DNA from: Candidatus Obscuribacterales bacterium
Lineage (GTDB): Bacteria; Cyanobacteriota; Vampirovibrionia; Obscuribacterales; Obscuribacteraceae
DNA length: 36,570 nt
NCBI GenBank assembly: GCA_019745505.1
Contig: JAIETE010000278.1
Location: forward strand, 1 to 36,570
Direction of reading: 5' to 3'
A model generated the notes under the pieces. It saw only the letters and a program-made list of their open reading frames with translations, ran no database searches and had not been told where the DNA came from. Made by a program: the position numbers and the translations under genes. This document shows, piece after piece, positions 26,713 to 34,517 of this stretch. Numbering within the stretch: the first letter of the stretch is position 1; each line of letters opens with the position of its first letter.

Positions 26713-26750
26713 GCGAAGCCCGGCGCATGCAATGCGCCGCGGCTCTTCGC
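26713..26750 (-). other. Strong hairpin in the 5' leader region of the HEAT-repeat gene
   Basis: GCGAAG (26713-26718) pairs with CTTCGC (26745-26750), CC with GG, and CGGCGCAT (26721-26728) with ATGCGCCG (26732-26739) around a 3-base loop: 16 pairs with two small bulges on one side. It lies 50-87 bases upstream of ATG 26663. No T-run follows on either strand. Confidence 0.5.
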
Positions 26751-26792
26751 TGATTTCGCTATAAAGCTATCTAAAAGTAGTGATCTCGATTG

Positions 26793-26984
26793 ATGCCGTC
26801 AAAAGCGGCCGCTGTTCATGCAGCAGCCCTTAAAACCGGCGCCCTGAGCCGCACGGACACAGATCCTTGCGACCGAGTTTCTCTACAAGTTCTTTATCAC
26901 CATGAACAATACGTCGTCCACGCTTCACCCGTGACTCAGACGGGAACCCGCGTCTTCGCTTGCTGGACGATTCAAAAGGAGTAA
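26793..26984 (+). CDS. Possible small protein, 63 residues, doubtful
   Basis: An open frame from ATG 26793 to TAA 26984 in the 519-base gap between two divergent genes. The second half reads like a protein ([20 protein letters not shown], then [14 protein letters not shown]). There is no ribosome binding site and no recognised family, and the start is uncertain. The rest of the gap holds a hairpin (26713-26750) and a possible TACAAT -10 for the methyltransferase near 27131. Confidence 0.3.
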   Translation: MPSKAAAVHAAALKTGALSRTDTDPCDRVSLQVLYHHEQYVVHASPVTQTGTRVFACWTIQKE

Positions 26985-27182
26985 AACTGTTCGTTATAGT
27001 TTGGCATTGTCCTATCCTCTCTGAATAAGGGAGAGACGTCGTTAGACCATCATATCAAATCGGCGCAACGACAGAATCGCATTCTAATGCAAGTTTTTCG
27101 CGGGCGCAAATGAAATTCCACTGCCAATGACTTACAATCGTGGGATGATTTCACTTCCCCTGATAAACAGCCGCTCTCACCA

Positions 27183-27899
27183 ATGATATTTACTAAAACA
27201 CAGAGACTTTCAATTCTTCTCGCCCTATCAGCCGTATTCCAATCAATAAGCTCGTGTTACGCGCACGAAGCTGTCCACAACGCCGATACATCTCATTCGA
27301 CGCGAGGTCACGAGCCTGGTTACCATCGAAAGTTCAATGATGCCAAACACTGGGTCAAAGTTTTCGACGATCCCGAGCGCGACAAATGGCAATTGCCCGA
27401 CAAAGTTGTCCAAACTCTAAGAGTCAAGCCGAAAGATGTCGTTGCTGATATTGGAGCCGGAACAGGCTATTTCTCATTTCGCTTAGCAAAGGCACAACCC
27501 GATTCGAAAGTCTATGCTGCGGACGTTGAACCGGACATGCTCTCCTTTCTAGAAGAAGAAGCGAAAAGACAAAACTGCAGCAACGTAATTCCATTCGAAA
27601 TCAAGACGACCAATCCGGAACTGCCAGAGAAAGCCAATCTAGCACTGATCGTTGACACCTTCCATCACATCGACAGCCGCGTTCAATATTTCAAAGAATT
27701 GCAGTCCTCTCTCACGCCTGACTGCAGGCTGGTGATCATCGACTTCACTGAAAAGTCACCAGTCGGTCCGCCGAAAGATCATCGAATCGATAAGGGCGAA
27801 GTAATATCAGAGCTCAAAGAGGCAGGTTTTACACTCATTGATGAGAAACGGTTTTTACCATATCAGTATTACTTAGAATTCGGCAAGGCAGAAAAATAA
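27183..27899 (+). CDS. SAM-dependent methyltransferase with signal peptide
   Basis: A class I methyltransferase of 238 residues with an unusual N-terminus: KTQRLSILLALSAVFQSISS, with likely cleavage after CYA near residue 27, so it appears to be exported. A His-rich linker (HEAVHNADTSH) follows. Motif I is VADIGAGTGYFSFRLA (87-102), the acidic ribose-binding residue lies in YAADVE, and the post-I region reads LALIVDTFHHI and LVIIDFTEKSPVGPP, as in UbiE/ArsM-like methyltransferases. SAM is made in the cytosol, so an exported enzyme would need its own supply or fail to be exported. No metal-binding cysteines for arsenite methylation are visible. Substrate unknown. It converges with the winged-helix gene. 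Confidence 0.87.
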   Translation: MIFTKTQRLSILLALSAVFQSISSCYAHEAVHNADTSHSTRGHEPGYHRKFNDAKHWVKVFDDPERDKWQLPDKVVQTLRVKPKDVVADIGAGTGYFSFRLAKAQPDSKVYAADVEPDMLSFLEEEAKRQNCSNVIPFEIKTTNPELPEKANLALIVDTFHHIDSRVQYFKELQSSLTPDCRLVIIDFTEKSPVGPPKDHRIDKGEVISELKEAGFTLIDEKRFLPYQYYLEFGKAEK

Positions 27900-27919
27900 T
27901 TCTCGATTCCAACACCAAA

Positions 27920-28288
27920 CTAGGCATGCGAACTATGTCTATCGCCCTTTGAAAAAATGAAATTGATTACGGAAAGCCGCTTCATTGCATAAGCATTTCC
28001 AGCCTGCTCTATTGCATCATTCAATTCGGGCGATGCAGGCGAGTACGCAAATAGAGATGGCTCTCGCTTCTCTTTGATAATCCCACCTTTCACAAAATCA
28101 GAAAGAGCGGCTTCGATGACTCGGGGATTCGAATATAGCCGCGAGGCGATTTCCGCGGCAGACAAAGCTTGTCTCTTCTCTTTCATAAAGAGAATGAGCT
28201 CCAGCTGCCAGACCGACTGAATGTGCTCACGCAGAAACTGCTGTGCTGCCTGCGTCAACTCAGAGCCAAAAGAGTCTTCATTGTCCAT
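27920..28288 (-). CDS. Winged-helix DNA-binding-like protein
   Basis: A 122-residue protein. The segment VWQLELILFMKEKRQALSAA followed by EIASRLYSNPRVIEAALSDF and VKGGIIKEKREPSLFAYSPA matches the winged-helix pattern helix-helix-recognition helix-wing, with LSAAEIASRL as helix 2. The N-terminus is acidic and the C-terminus helical (AMKRLSVINFIF). This suggests a small transcriptional regulator, but the family is not recognised and no operator was found. GAGG lies eight bases upstream of ATG 28288. It converges with the exported methyltransferase, 20 bases from its stop. A gene remnant lies upstream on the same strand. Confidence 0.65.
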   Translation of the reverse strand: MDNEDSFGSELTQAAQQFLREHIQSVWQLELILFMKEKRQALSAAEIASRLYSNPRVIEAALSDFVKGGIIKEKREPSLFAYSPASPELNDAIEQAGNAYAMKRLSVINFIFSKGDRHSSHA

Positions 28289-28455
28289 TCGGATACCTCA
28301 CGCGGACAACATAGCCCCTTCCGAATGCCCGCTACCTTTAACTATACGCATGAATCGGAAAACTAACGTCACCCGAAACACTCACGCGGTAGCCCTTTCA
28401 CTAACGCGGTATCGTTCATTAGGCCTGTTTTCAGTTTAAGGCAAGAGTTTTTCAA

Positions 28456-28725
28456 CTAACTTTCAACGATCGCCAGGACGCTCAGAGACTGGGCACCATC
28501 TGCGGTGTATTTGATTGCGTAAGCCTTGAGACCGGTCTGGGTCGGCAGCGTAGTTCAAAAACGCAGATGAGCCAATCCATTGACAAGCGAAGGGGCGAGG
28601 AAGTCCGGGGACATCCAATCCCCTTCATAAAACAAACTTGAAATTAGCTGAGCGTAAAACTTAAAAAGTCCCACCTGATTGGCATTTTAGAAGATTGGAA
28701 AACCTGAAGATGCTTGACTTTCCTC
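28456..28725 (-). pseudogene. Probable decayed gene fragment of unknown family
   Basis: One minus-strand frame of 90 codons reads like protein but has two in-frame stops (TAA after 12 codons, TGA after a further 43) and ends in TAG at 28456. The pieces include NANQVGLFKFYAQLISSLFY, EGDWMSPDFLAPSLVNGLAH and GLKAYAIKYTADGAQSLSVL. No start or ribosome binding site is present. I could not assign a family. The rest of the 28289-28781 gap holds nothing recognised beyond panE leader sequence. Confidence 0.35.
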
Positions 28726-28781
28726 CAGTTTTCGGGAATTGGGTACTAAACTTGTGAGAGTGGGGAATTGAGGAGATAGAA

Positions 28782-29732
28782 ATGCGGACCCTGGTCTTAG
28801 GAGCCGGCGCGACCGGTGGCTATTTTGGCGGCAGGCTGCTCGAAACAGGGGCAGACGTTACATTCCTGCTGCGCCCCCAGAGAGCAAAGGATTTGCGCGA
28901 ACGCGGATTAGCGATAAAGAGCAAATACGGCGATAGCCGCCTGACAAATCTGAAAATTATCGAGAAAGCAACAGAGCCATTCGACCTGATCATTCTCTCG
29001 TGCAAAGCGTATGACCTACAGAGCGCGATGGAAGCCATCAGTGGAGCTGTCGGCGAGAAGACAGCAATACTGCCTCTGCTGAACGGAATGCGACACTTCG
29101 AAGAACTCAAATCACGCTTCGGTGCCGACCATGTGATTGGCGGATTTTGCATTATTGCCGCAACAATGGACGCGGACGGAAACATTGCACACCTCAACGA
29201 TATGCACACCATTAAGTTCGGAGAACTCGATGGAAAGCCGAGTGAACGCATCAGCAAGATTGAAAAAATGTTCGAGCCGGCAAATTGCATTTCCAAATCG
29301 AGTGAAACAATAGTTGCAGACATTTGGGAAAAGTGGGTGATGATTTCCTCTCTTGCCGCTCTGACAACTCTTATGCGTGCCAATGTCGGCGAAGTAGCTC
29401 GCTCTCCGGGAGGTCCGGAAATTGCCACGAAACTCTTCAACGAGTGCGTCTCGGTAGCGCGCGCACATGGATGCAATCCGCCTGATAGTTTCGTCAAGAA
29501 TATGAGCGGGAGACTCTCCGACCCCGCCTCGACGCTTGCCGCCTCAATGTGCCGAGATGTAGAAAGAGGCAATAATGTTGAGGCAGATCAAATTATCGGT
29601 GATTTGATTGCAAAGGCACGCGAAAAGAATGTCGATGTGCCCATACTGGAAATCGCATACTGCAACGTCAAGGCTTACGAGCAGAGGCGCGCGGCCGCGA
29701 CACAAGAAGCAGCAACAGCTGCAGTCAAGTAG
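28782..29732 (+). CDS. panE: 2-dehydropantoate 2-reductase (ketopantoate reductase family)
   Basis: Reduces ketopantoate to pantoate with NADPH, a step of pantothenate and CoA synthesis. The 316-residue length fits. Seen: Rossmann motif LGAGATGGYFGGRL (6-19); LLRPQRAKDLRERGL near 32, which contacts the NADP phosphate; LSCKAYDLQSAME near 71 with the conserved Lys; LPLLNGMRHFE near 99; and the C-terminal domain with DIWEKWVM near 186 and NVEADQIIGDLI near 266. An Ala-rich tail follows. Many members reduce other 2-oxo acids, and no panB or panC is in the window, so the gene symbol is a family call. GAGGAG lies six bases before ATG 28782. Confidence 0.88.
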   Translation: MRTLVLGAGATGGYFGGRLLETGADVTFLLRPQRAKDLRERGLAIKSKYGDSRLTNLKIIEKATEPFDLIILSCKAYDLQSAMEAISGAVGEKTAILPLLNGMRHFEELKSRFGADHVIGGFCIIAATMDADGNIAHLNDMHTIKFGELDGKPSERISKIEKMFEPANCISKSSETIVADIWEKWVMISSLAALTTLMRANVGEVARSPGGPEIATKLFNECVSVARAHGCNPPDSFVKNMSGRLSDPASTLAASMCRDVERGNNVEADQIIGDLIAKAREKNVDVPILEIAYCNVKAYEQRRAAATQEAATAAVK

Positions 29733-29766
29733 AAAGACGAGCTCGGCAATCGCCGCTCAGGATAAT

Positions 29767-30936
29767 CTATCTGCGCCCACGACGAAAACGACGTGCCGGC
29801 AATATCTTGCGTACAGCCGGTGTCGCGCCTGCTGTTCCAGTAGACTCGAGTTGGCGTCCGACAACTTTCTCGATATCTCGGACAAGATGACGTTGTTCTT
29901 CTGAAATAAACGAAACTGCTGTTCCGCTCTTTCCAGCTCGGCCTGTGCGACCGATACGATGCACATAATCTTCCGGCGTGTCGGGCAGATCGTAATTGAC
30001 CACGTGGCTGATAGTCGGAATGTCGAGCCCACGAGCGGCTACATCCGTTGCTACAAGCACGGAAATTTCTCCCGTGCGGAATTTCTTCAAAGCGCGTTCG
30101 CGCTGAGACTGAGAAAGATCGCCATGAATTTCTTCCGCCACGACTTTGGCATCTTGCAGGCGGTCGCTCACCCAGCCTGCTTTACGTTTTGTGCGGGTAA
30201 ATACGAGCACCGCCTCAGCTTCGAAATCGCCGAGCAATTTGAGCAATAGCGCGTCTTTGTTGAATTCAGTCACGTGAACAAATTGCTGATTCACAGTGGC
30301 GGCATCGACACGCTCGGTGTTGACTTTGACGATGACGGGATCTTCTGAAAATTCATTGGCAAGACGTCCGATGCGATCGTCGAGGGTGGCAGAGAACATC
30401 AGCGTTTGACGCTCCTTGTTCACCTTAGAGATAATTCTGCGCACCTGCGGCATAAAGCCAAGATCAAGAAGTCTGTCGGCTTCGTCCAGCACCAGCATTT
30501 CTACATTGCTGAGATCAACTGCTTTTCTCTCGAGATAATCATTCAACCGCCCCGGTGTTGCGACGATAATGTCGACGTTTCCTCGCAGCGAACGCAATTG
30601 CTGATCCATTCCGGCGCCACCATATAAGGTGATTACTTTCAGCTTGAGATTTTTGCTGAAGAGTTTGAATTGCGAGCTGACTTGAAGGGCCAATTCACGA
30701 GTTGGCACAAGCACAAGCGCTCTGGGCTTATCGCCCGGCTCCTGCAAACATTCCACTATCGGCAGCCCGAAAGCTGCCGTCTTGCCTGACCCGGTCTCCG
30801 CCGAGGCAAGTAGATTGTTTCCGTCCAGAATTAAACCGATAGTTCGTCTTTGAATTGTTGTTGGTTCGCTAATTCCTGCATCCTGCAGGGCAGCCAAAAC
30901 TGGCTTGGACAAGCCAAGCTCCGCAAATTTCTGCAA
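29767..30936 (-). CDS. DEAD-box RNA helicase, RhlE/CsdA-like
   Basis: An ATP-dependent RNA helicase of about 389 residues with a minimal core and a short basic tail (RRFRRGRR), nearer to RhlE than to long-tailed DeaD. Numbering from TTG 30936: Q motif FAELGLSKPVLAAL, Walker A ASAETGSGKT (44-53), PTRELA (78-83), TPGR (127-130), DEAD (151-154), SAT (182-184), then VLVFTRTKRKA, ATDVAARGLDIP and HRIGRTGRAGKSG. The TTG start is preferred because AAAGGA lies nine bases upstream; a further TTG at 30978 would add 14 residues. A near-consensus promoter at 31146-31118 gives a leader of about 175 bases. Likely roles are RNA remodelling in cold or ribosome assembly. Confidence 0.93.
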   Translation of the reverse strand: MQKFAELGLSKPVLAALQDAGISEPTTIQRRTIGLILDGNNLLASAETGSGKTAAFGLPIVECLQEPGDKPRALVLVPTRELALQVSSQFKLFSKNLKLKVITLYGGAGMDQQLRSLRGNVDIIVATPGRLNDYLERKAVDLSNVEMLVLDEADRLLDLGFMPQVRRIISKVNKERQTLMFSATLDDRIGRLANEFSEDPVIVKVNTERVDAATVNQQFVHVTEFNKDALLLKLLGDFEAEAVLVFTRTKRKAGWVSDRLQDAKVVAEEIHGDLSQSQRERALKKFRTGEISVLVATDVAARGLDIPTISHVVNYDLPDTPEDYVHRIGRTGRAGKSGTAVSFISEEQRHLVRDIEKVVGRQLESTGTAGATPAVRKILPARRFRRGRR

Positions 30937-31117
30937 TTTCAATCTTCCTTTGTTTTCAAACTTATTGTTGAGTGGCAAATATGCCTACTGCTTCCAAATA
31001 GCCGCGCCTTCTGCGCTGTCCGAATAAATTTCGTTTCGTTGGTCATAGCCCGCTGGGCTAATTTATCGTCATGGCATTTATGAGCCGCTGGAGGCCTCGG
31101 GCGCCAAGATTACCTAG

Positions 31118-31146
31118 AGTATGTCATAAAAATGCCCGAATGTCAA
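31118..31146 (-). promoter_or_regulatory. Promoter of the DEAD-box helicase, long leader
   Basis: TTGACA (31146-31141) and CATACT (31123-31118) on the minus strand with a 17-base spacer. The start near 31111 leaves about 175 untranslated bases before TTG 30936, including a small AGCCC-GCT-GGGCT hairpin (31046-31058). Confidence 0.6.
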
Positions 31147-31299
31147 AACTGGCGGGCACTTTCGTTACTTCGGCAGGGGGATTCACCAGCTCAAACCTTA
31201 TAAAGGCTGATGGGTCGTCCGATTACACCGAATTAAGAGTGTGACGTCATTACAGAGGTGGGCAGGGCAGGCGGCAGATAACAGGGCGCCCTATACGCA

Positions 31300-31326
31300 G
31301 AGAGAAGGCAAAAACTGCCTTCTCTC
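31300..31326. other. Perfect 11 bp hairpin in the helicase-PP2C gap
   Basis: GAGAGAAGGCA (31300-31310) pairs with TGCCTTCTCTC (31316-31326) around the loop AAAAC, with no T-run. It lies in a 749-base gap (30937-31685) that otherwise holds the helicase promoter, a TTG-initiated frame (31465-31698) overlapping the PP2C start without good support, and a short minus frame ending at TAA 31363, about 40 bases before this hairpin. Confidence 0.4.
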
Positions 31327-31685
31327 CTTCCCGTGCGCGTTAAACCCTAAAATCGCAAATATTTAGACGGCAGCAGATACGCTTTTGCCAGCCCTGCTTG
31401 ACGCTCCGTCCATCGCCATGCGCCGCTGCCAGACACCTACAGAATAGTTGCGAGCTGTGACAGGTTGGATACGGATTTCGAACAGAACCGTGACAGAAGC
31501 CAAGCGCCAGGGAGCAAAGCTGGTCCGCCCACCGGGGCGAAACCCGAAAAGCCCCACAGAGCTAGTATTAAGGAATTACCCGTTTTCGGGAATTCACGGG
31601 AGCCGTTTGGGGGCAATAGAATGATAGAACGGCAAAAGCGGAGCGACGCCCCGCCCAAACCGGCGACGGACGAAGTGAGGATTTT

Positions 31686-32468
31686 ATGGTCAATTTGACC
31701 TGGAAAAGCGCAGGGGTTACCGATGTAGGGCTTAAGCGCAAAGACAACCAGGACAACTTCTATATAAGTGAAGACGGACGCTGCCTGGTCGTATGCGACG
31801 GCGTTGGCGGCGAAACCGGCGGGGCGCTGGCCAGCCGCCTGGCCGTAGAGACCGTCGAAACACTCTGGCTCTCCGAAAAGCCCGATATGGCGGATGTAGC
31901 AGCGGTCGAAGCCTGGATGCGCCGCGCCGTTGCCGAAGCGAATACATCGGTGAAGCAAGCTGCCGACGCCAGCGAAGACAAGAAAACCATGGGCACGACT
32001 ATTGTGATGGCCGTCTTTGGTGAAGAGGGTTTGCTTCACGTCGCTCATGCCGGCGATTCGAGAACGACGCTGGTGCGTGACGGCAAAGCGGAAGTGCTGA
32101 CGGTAGACCATTCAGTGGTGATGGAAATGCACTTGCGAGGTCAATTGACTCTCGAGCAGTGCGCGGTAAATCCCTACCGAAATTTGATAACCAGGTGCCT
32201 CGGTCACGAAGAAAACGTCGAGGTCGACTATTCAACCAAGCAATTGCAGGACAAAGACTGGATAATCCTCTGCACAGACGGACTGTCCGAAGTAGTGAAG
32301 CCGGACGAGTTGGGTCCGACGGTCAGCAATCACACAGATCCTCAAGAAGCTTGCGCAGAGTTATTGCAGATGGTTCTGGACAGAAATGCCCCGGACAACG
32401 TGACGATAATTGCGGTCGAGTATCAGCAAGTCGAAGCCCAAGTCCCGACCACGGCAGATTCGAAGTAG
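31686..32468 (+). CDS. PP2C-family Ser/Thr protein phosphatase
   Basis: A metal-dependent phosphatase of 260 residues in the PrpC/Stp1 group, which reverses Hanks-type kinase signalling. The metal and phosphate motifs are present in order: RKDNQDNFY (18-26), VVCDGVGGETGG (35-46) with Asp38, TMGTT (101-105), HAGDSR (121-126), CTDGLSE (196-202) and APDNVT (235-240). No membrane segment is present, so it is cytosolic. GAGG lies seven bases before ATG 31686. It is followed after 119 bases by the response regulator and histidine kinase on the same strand, which may link the two signalling systems. It could oppose the kinase at 7539-9557, but that is only a guess. Confidence 0.93.
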   Translation: MVNLTWKSAGVTDVGLKRKDNQDNFYISEDGRCLVVCDGVGGETGGALASRLAVETVETLWLSEKPDMADVAAVEAWMRRAVAEANTSVKQAADASEDKKTMGTTIVMAVFGEEGLLHVAHAGDSRTTLVRDGKAEVLTVDHSVVMEMHLRGQLTLEQCAVNPYRNLITRCLGHEENVEVDYSTKQLQDKDWIILCTDGLSEVVKPDELGPTVSNHTDPQEACAELLQMVLDRNAPDNVTIIAVEYQQVEAQVPTTADSK

Positions 32469-32469
32469 A

Positions 32470-32499
32470 CTTATCGGTGTAATACCTTAAACTGATAAG
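32470..32499 (+). other. Hairpin between the PP2C and response-regulator genes
   Basis: CTTATCGGT (32470-32478) pairs with ACTGATAAG (32491-32499), nine pairs including one G-T, around a 12-base loop. There is no T-run, so it may attenuate or process a PP2C-regulator transcript rather than end it. Confidence 0.35.
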
Positions 32500-32587
32500 C
32501 GAATCAGACGGTTTGCTCGTTGGCATTGGCGATGCCATTGGCACCCCTTTCCAAAAGTGCACTCCGTGAAATTGCAGCAGAAGCGCA

Positions 32588-33226
32588 ATGAGCAAAAATA
32601 ACAGCAATTCAAAGATCAAAATACTGCTGGTGGAAGACCACGAAGCAACCCTGAAAGGACTGCGCAGCGAATTGGCTGCCGAAAGCGATTTCGAAGTTGT
32701 CGGCATTGCCACCACCAGTGAAGAAGGCATGAGCATCGCCAAAAATTTGCGACCTGATATCGTTCTTCTCGATTTGCATTTGCCGGATTCGGAAGGCCCA
32801 AAGTCGCTCACTGAATCCTTTTGCTCTCTGAAAGATACGCGCGTCATCGTATTCTCCAGTGATGCGCGTGCAGCAATTTTGCAAATCGTTCTGCAAACCG
32901 GTGTCTCAGGCTATCTCTTGAAGTCGGAGCCGATAGCAAAAGTCGCAGAGGCGATACGACAAGTTTCAGCCGGCACTGTTCCAGTTATCTCGTCAGATCT
33001 GGACACGACAAGACATCCGAAAGTGACGGGCGCTGAGCAGCATTTGCTGACATTGCTTGCACGTGGAATGAAATATCAGGAAATTGGCGAGAAGCGATTT
33101 ACCTCCCCCGAGACGGTGCGAAAGCAAGTGGATGCGCTGCTCGACAAATTAGGAGTCGAGAGCAGAGAAGCTCTTATCGCCTGGGCTGTGGACAATGGCT
33201 ATGGCAAATTGGATCCTGCGCCATGA
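32588..33226 (+). CDS. NarL/FixJ-type response regulator
   Basis: A two-domain response regulator of 212 residues. The receiver (about 10-128) has acidic pocket residues in LLVEDHE (13-19), the phospho-acceptor Asp62 in VLLDLHLPD, a Ser/Thr-containing VIVFSSDA and Lys112 in YLLKSEP. The C-terminal LuxR-type helix-turn-helix (about 145-205) reads LTLLARGMKYQEIGEKRF, then TSPETVRKQVDALLDKLGV, with the normal NarL spacing though without the usual LT.RE start. The stop overlaps the start of the following histidine kinase by four bases (ATGA), so the two are translationally coupled and almost certainly partners. No DNA target is apparent. Confidence 0.93.
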   Translation: MSKNNSNSKIKILLVEDHEATLKGLRSELAAESDFEVVGIATTSEEGMSIAKNLRPDIVLLDLHLPDSEGPKSLTESFCSLKDTRVIVFSSDARAAILQIVLQTGVSGYLLKSEPIAKVAEAIRQVSAGTVPVISSDLDTTRHPKVTGAEQHLLTLLARGMKYQEIGEKRFTSPETVRKQVDALLDKLGVESREALIAWAVDNGYGKLDPAP

Positions 33227-34395
33227 GCAAGCTGGAAAACAAGCAACGAGAAGAAGCTTCAGAGGTTTTGCTGAATTCTCTGCAAGAATTTTTCATTCTT
33301 CTGGGAAAACGCTACAACTCAACGGTTCATGATGAACTTTTGAAGATGACGACACAGCGCCTGACAGTTGCGGACGGAGTGGAGAACGCACCAAAACGTC
33401 TGGTGGTAGCAACTTCTCAGTGGGCACTGAGCATGCGTGGTCGCGCCGGTCTTGTGGAAGCATTCATCCTGCCGGCAACCGAATTGATGAATTTACCCAA
33501 CAGCGAATTGCCGTCACGAGCAAAGCTGACGCTGAGAGTGCACGATGGCGGCTCTGGAGCATGGATGGTAAATGACGTGATCGTCACCGGTGACGAGATG
33601 AATGCGCTCATGCGCGGTTTGTTCAAAGACGTTGTCGGACGCACCAGGCATGATTTCGACGACATGCCGGAACCGATGCGCCTGATCGCAGGAGGGCAGA
33701 GTTTTGCAGGCACAGTAAGATCGCTCGTCGCAGAAAAGCATGCGCTCGTGCAAAAAATAGTCGACCAGCAAGAAGCGATTCAAAACAATCTTGCCCGCGA
33801 TCTTCACGATGTTGTTCTTGGCAATGTGATGCTTCTGCGCCGCTCCGTTTCCGGGGGCAAGCCATTGTCAACAGAAGAAGCCGTTTCAGTGCTCGATGAA
33901 ATTGCAAAGCGATTACGCGATGTCTGTCAGGAACTCTCTCCGCGAGATTTGAAAGATTGTGGTCTGAGACCAATGATCGAAGAGCTCTGCAGCAGTTTAT
34001 CGACGCGCGTCGGCTGCAAAACTCATTTCGTCTGCCCTCCCGATCTGCCGGATTTTCCGCAGGAAGTAGCTCTTCACGTCTACCGCATTGCCCAAGAGTG
34101 CTTCAACAATATTGCCAAACACGCGTCTGCATCTGAAGTTACGCTCTCCATTGTGCTTTTGCAAAACGTCTTCACGATGACTATTGCCGACAACGGCGTT
34201 GGATATGACACGGAAAGACCAGCTGGACGAACACGAGCCGGCGGAAGCGGCGCCAGCATCATTCGTGAAAGAGCAGAACTGATTGGCTGTATCTATCCAT
34301 CTCGCGTTTGGTTCGACTCACAACAAGGACAAGGAGCCAAATTGACTCTGGAAATTCTCGTCTCGGGCGGCCCCGGGGAAAAGAAACCGGAATAG
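33223..34395 (+). CDS. NarX-type (HisKA_3) sensor histidine kinase
   Basis: A soluble sensor kinase of 390 residues, partner of the overlapping response regulator. The N-terminal ~160 residues contain no recognised domain or membrane helix; they include VNDVIVTGDEMNALMRGL. A coiled coil (about 165-190) leads to the HisKA_3 motif NNLARDLHDVVLGNVMLLRR (188-207) with His195, where the usual E is a D. The HATPase domain has QECFNNIAKHA (291-301), DNGVGYD (323-329) and GGSGASIIRERAELIG (340-355). The signal is probably cytosolic or delivered by another protein. It ends about 120 bases before the DUF4239 gene. Confidence 0.92.
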   Translation: MSKLENKQREEASEVLLNSLQEFFILLGKRYNSTVHDELLKMTTQRLTVADGVENAPKRLVVATSQWALSMRGRAGLVEAFILPATELMNLPNSELPSRAKLTLRVHDGGSGAWMVNDVIVTGDEMNALMRGLFKDVVGRTRHDFDDMPEPMRLIAGGQSFAGTVRSLVAEKHALVQKIVDQQEAIQNNLARDLHDVVLGNVMLLRRSVSGGKPLSTEEAVSVLDEIAKRLRDVCQELSPRDLKDCGLRPMIEELCSSLSTRVGCKTHFVCPPDLPDFPQEVALHVYRIAQECFNNIAKHASASEVTLSIVLLQNVFTMTIADNGVGYDTERPAGRTRAGGSGASIIRERAELIGCIYPSRVWFDSQQGQGAKLTLEILVSGGPGEKKPE

Positions 34396-34517
34396 GTCGA
34401 TTTCTCAGGTAGTCGTGCGACAAACTTGCAATAATGTGCCAGGCTGCAAGGATGCCCGGCGACAGCTGATTCGGCGTCAATTGACGACATGACAATGGAG
34501 AAAGAAGGAGTTTGACT

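Noticed and set aside
27183..27899. Arsenite methyltransferase (ArsM) paired with the ArsC-like gene.
   Set aside because: The conserved ArsM cysteines are missing, the protein has an export signal, and the ArsC-like gene is 8 kb away.
28590..28620. GAGGAAGTCCGGGG, resembling the start of RNase P RNA.
   Set aside because: The P4 sequence lacks a base, and no matching 3' partner or other conserved P RNA elements follow in the next 400 bases.
28820..29572. A 250-codon minus-strand frame opposite panE.
   Set aside because: It overlaps a well-supported reductase and has no ribosome binding site or family features.
31465..31698. A 77-codon frame overlapping the PP2C start by 13 bases.
   Set aside because: Pro/Lys-rich translation, TTG start with badly placed purines; translational coupling is conceivable but not supported.
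31437..32111. A 224-codon minus-strand frame over the PP2C start.
   Set aside because: The plus strand encodes all PP2C metal motifs; the minus frame looks like composition-driven openness.
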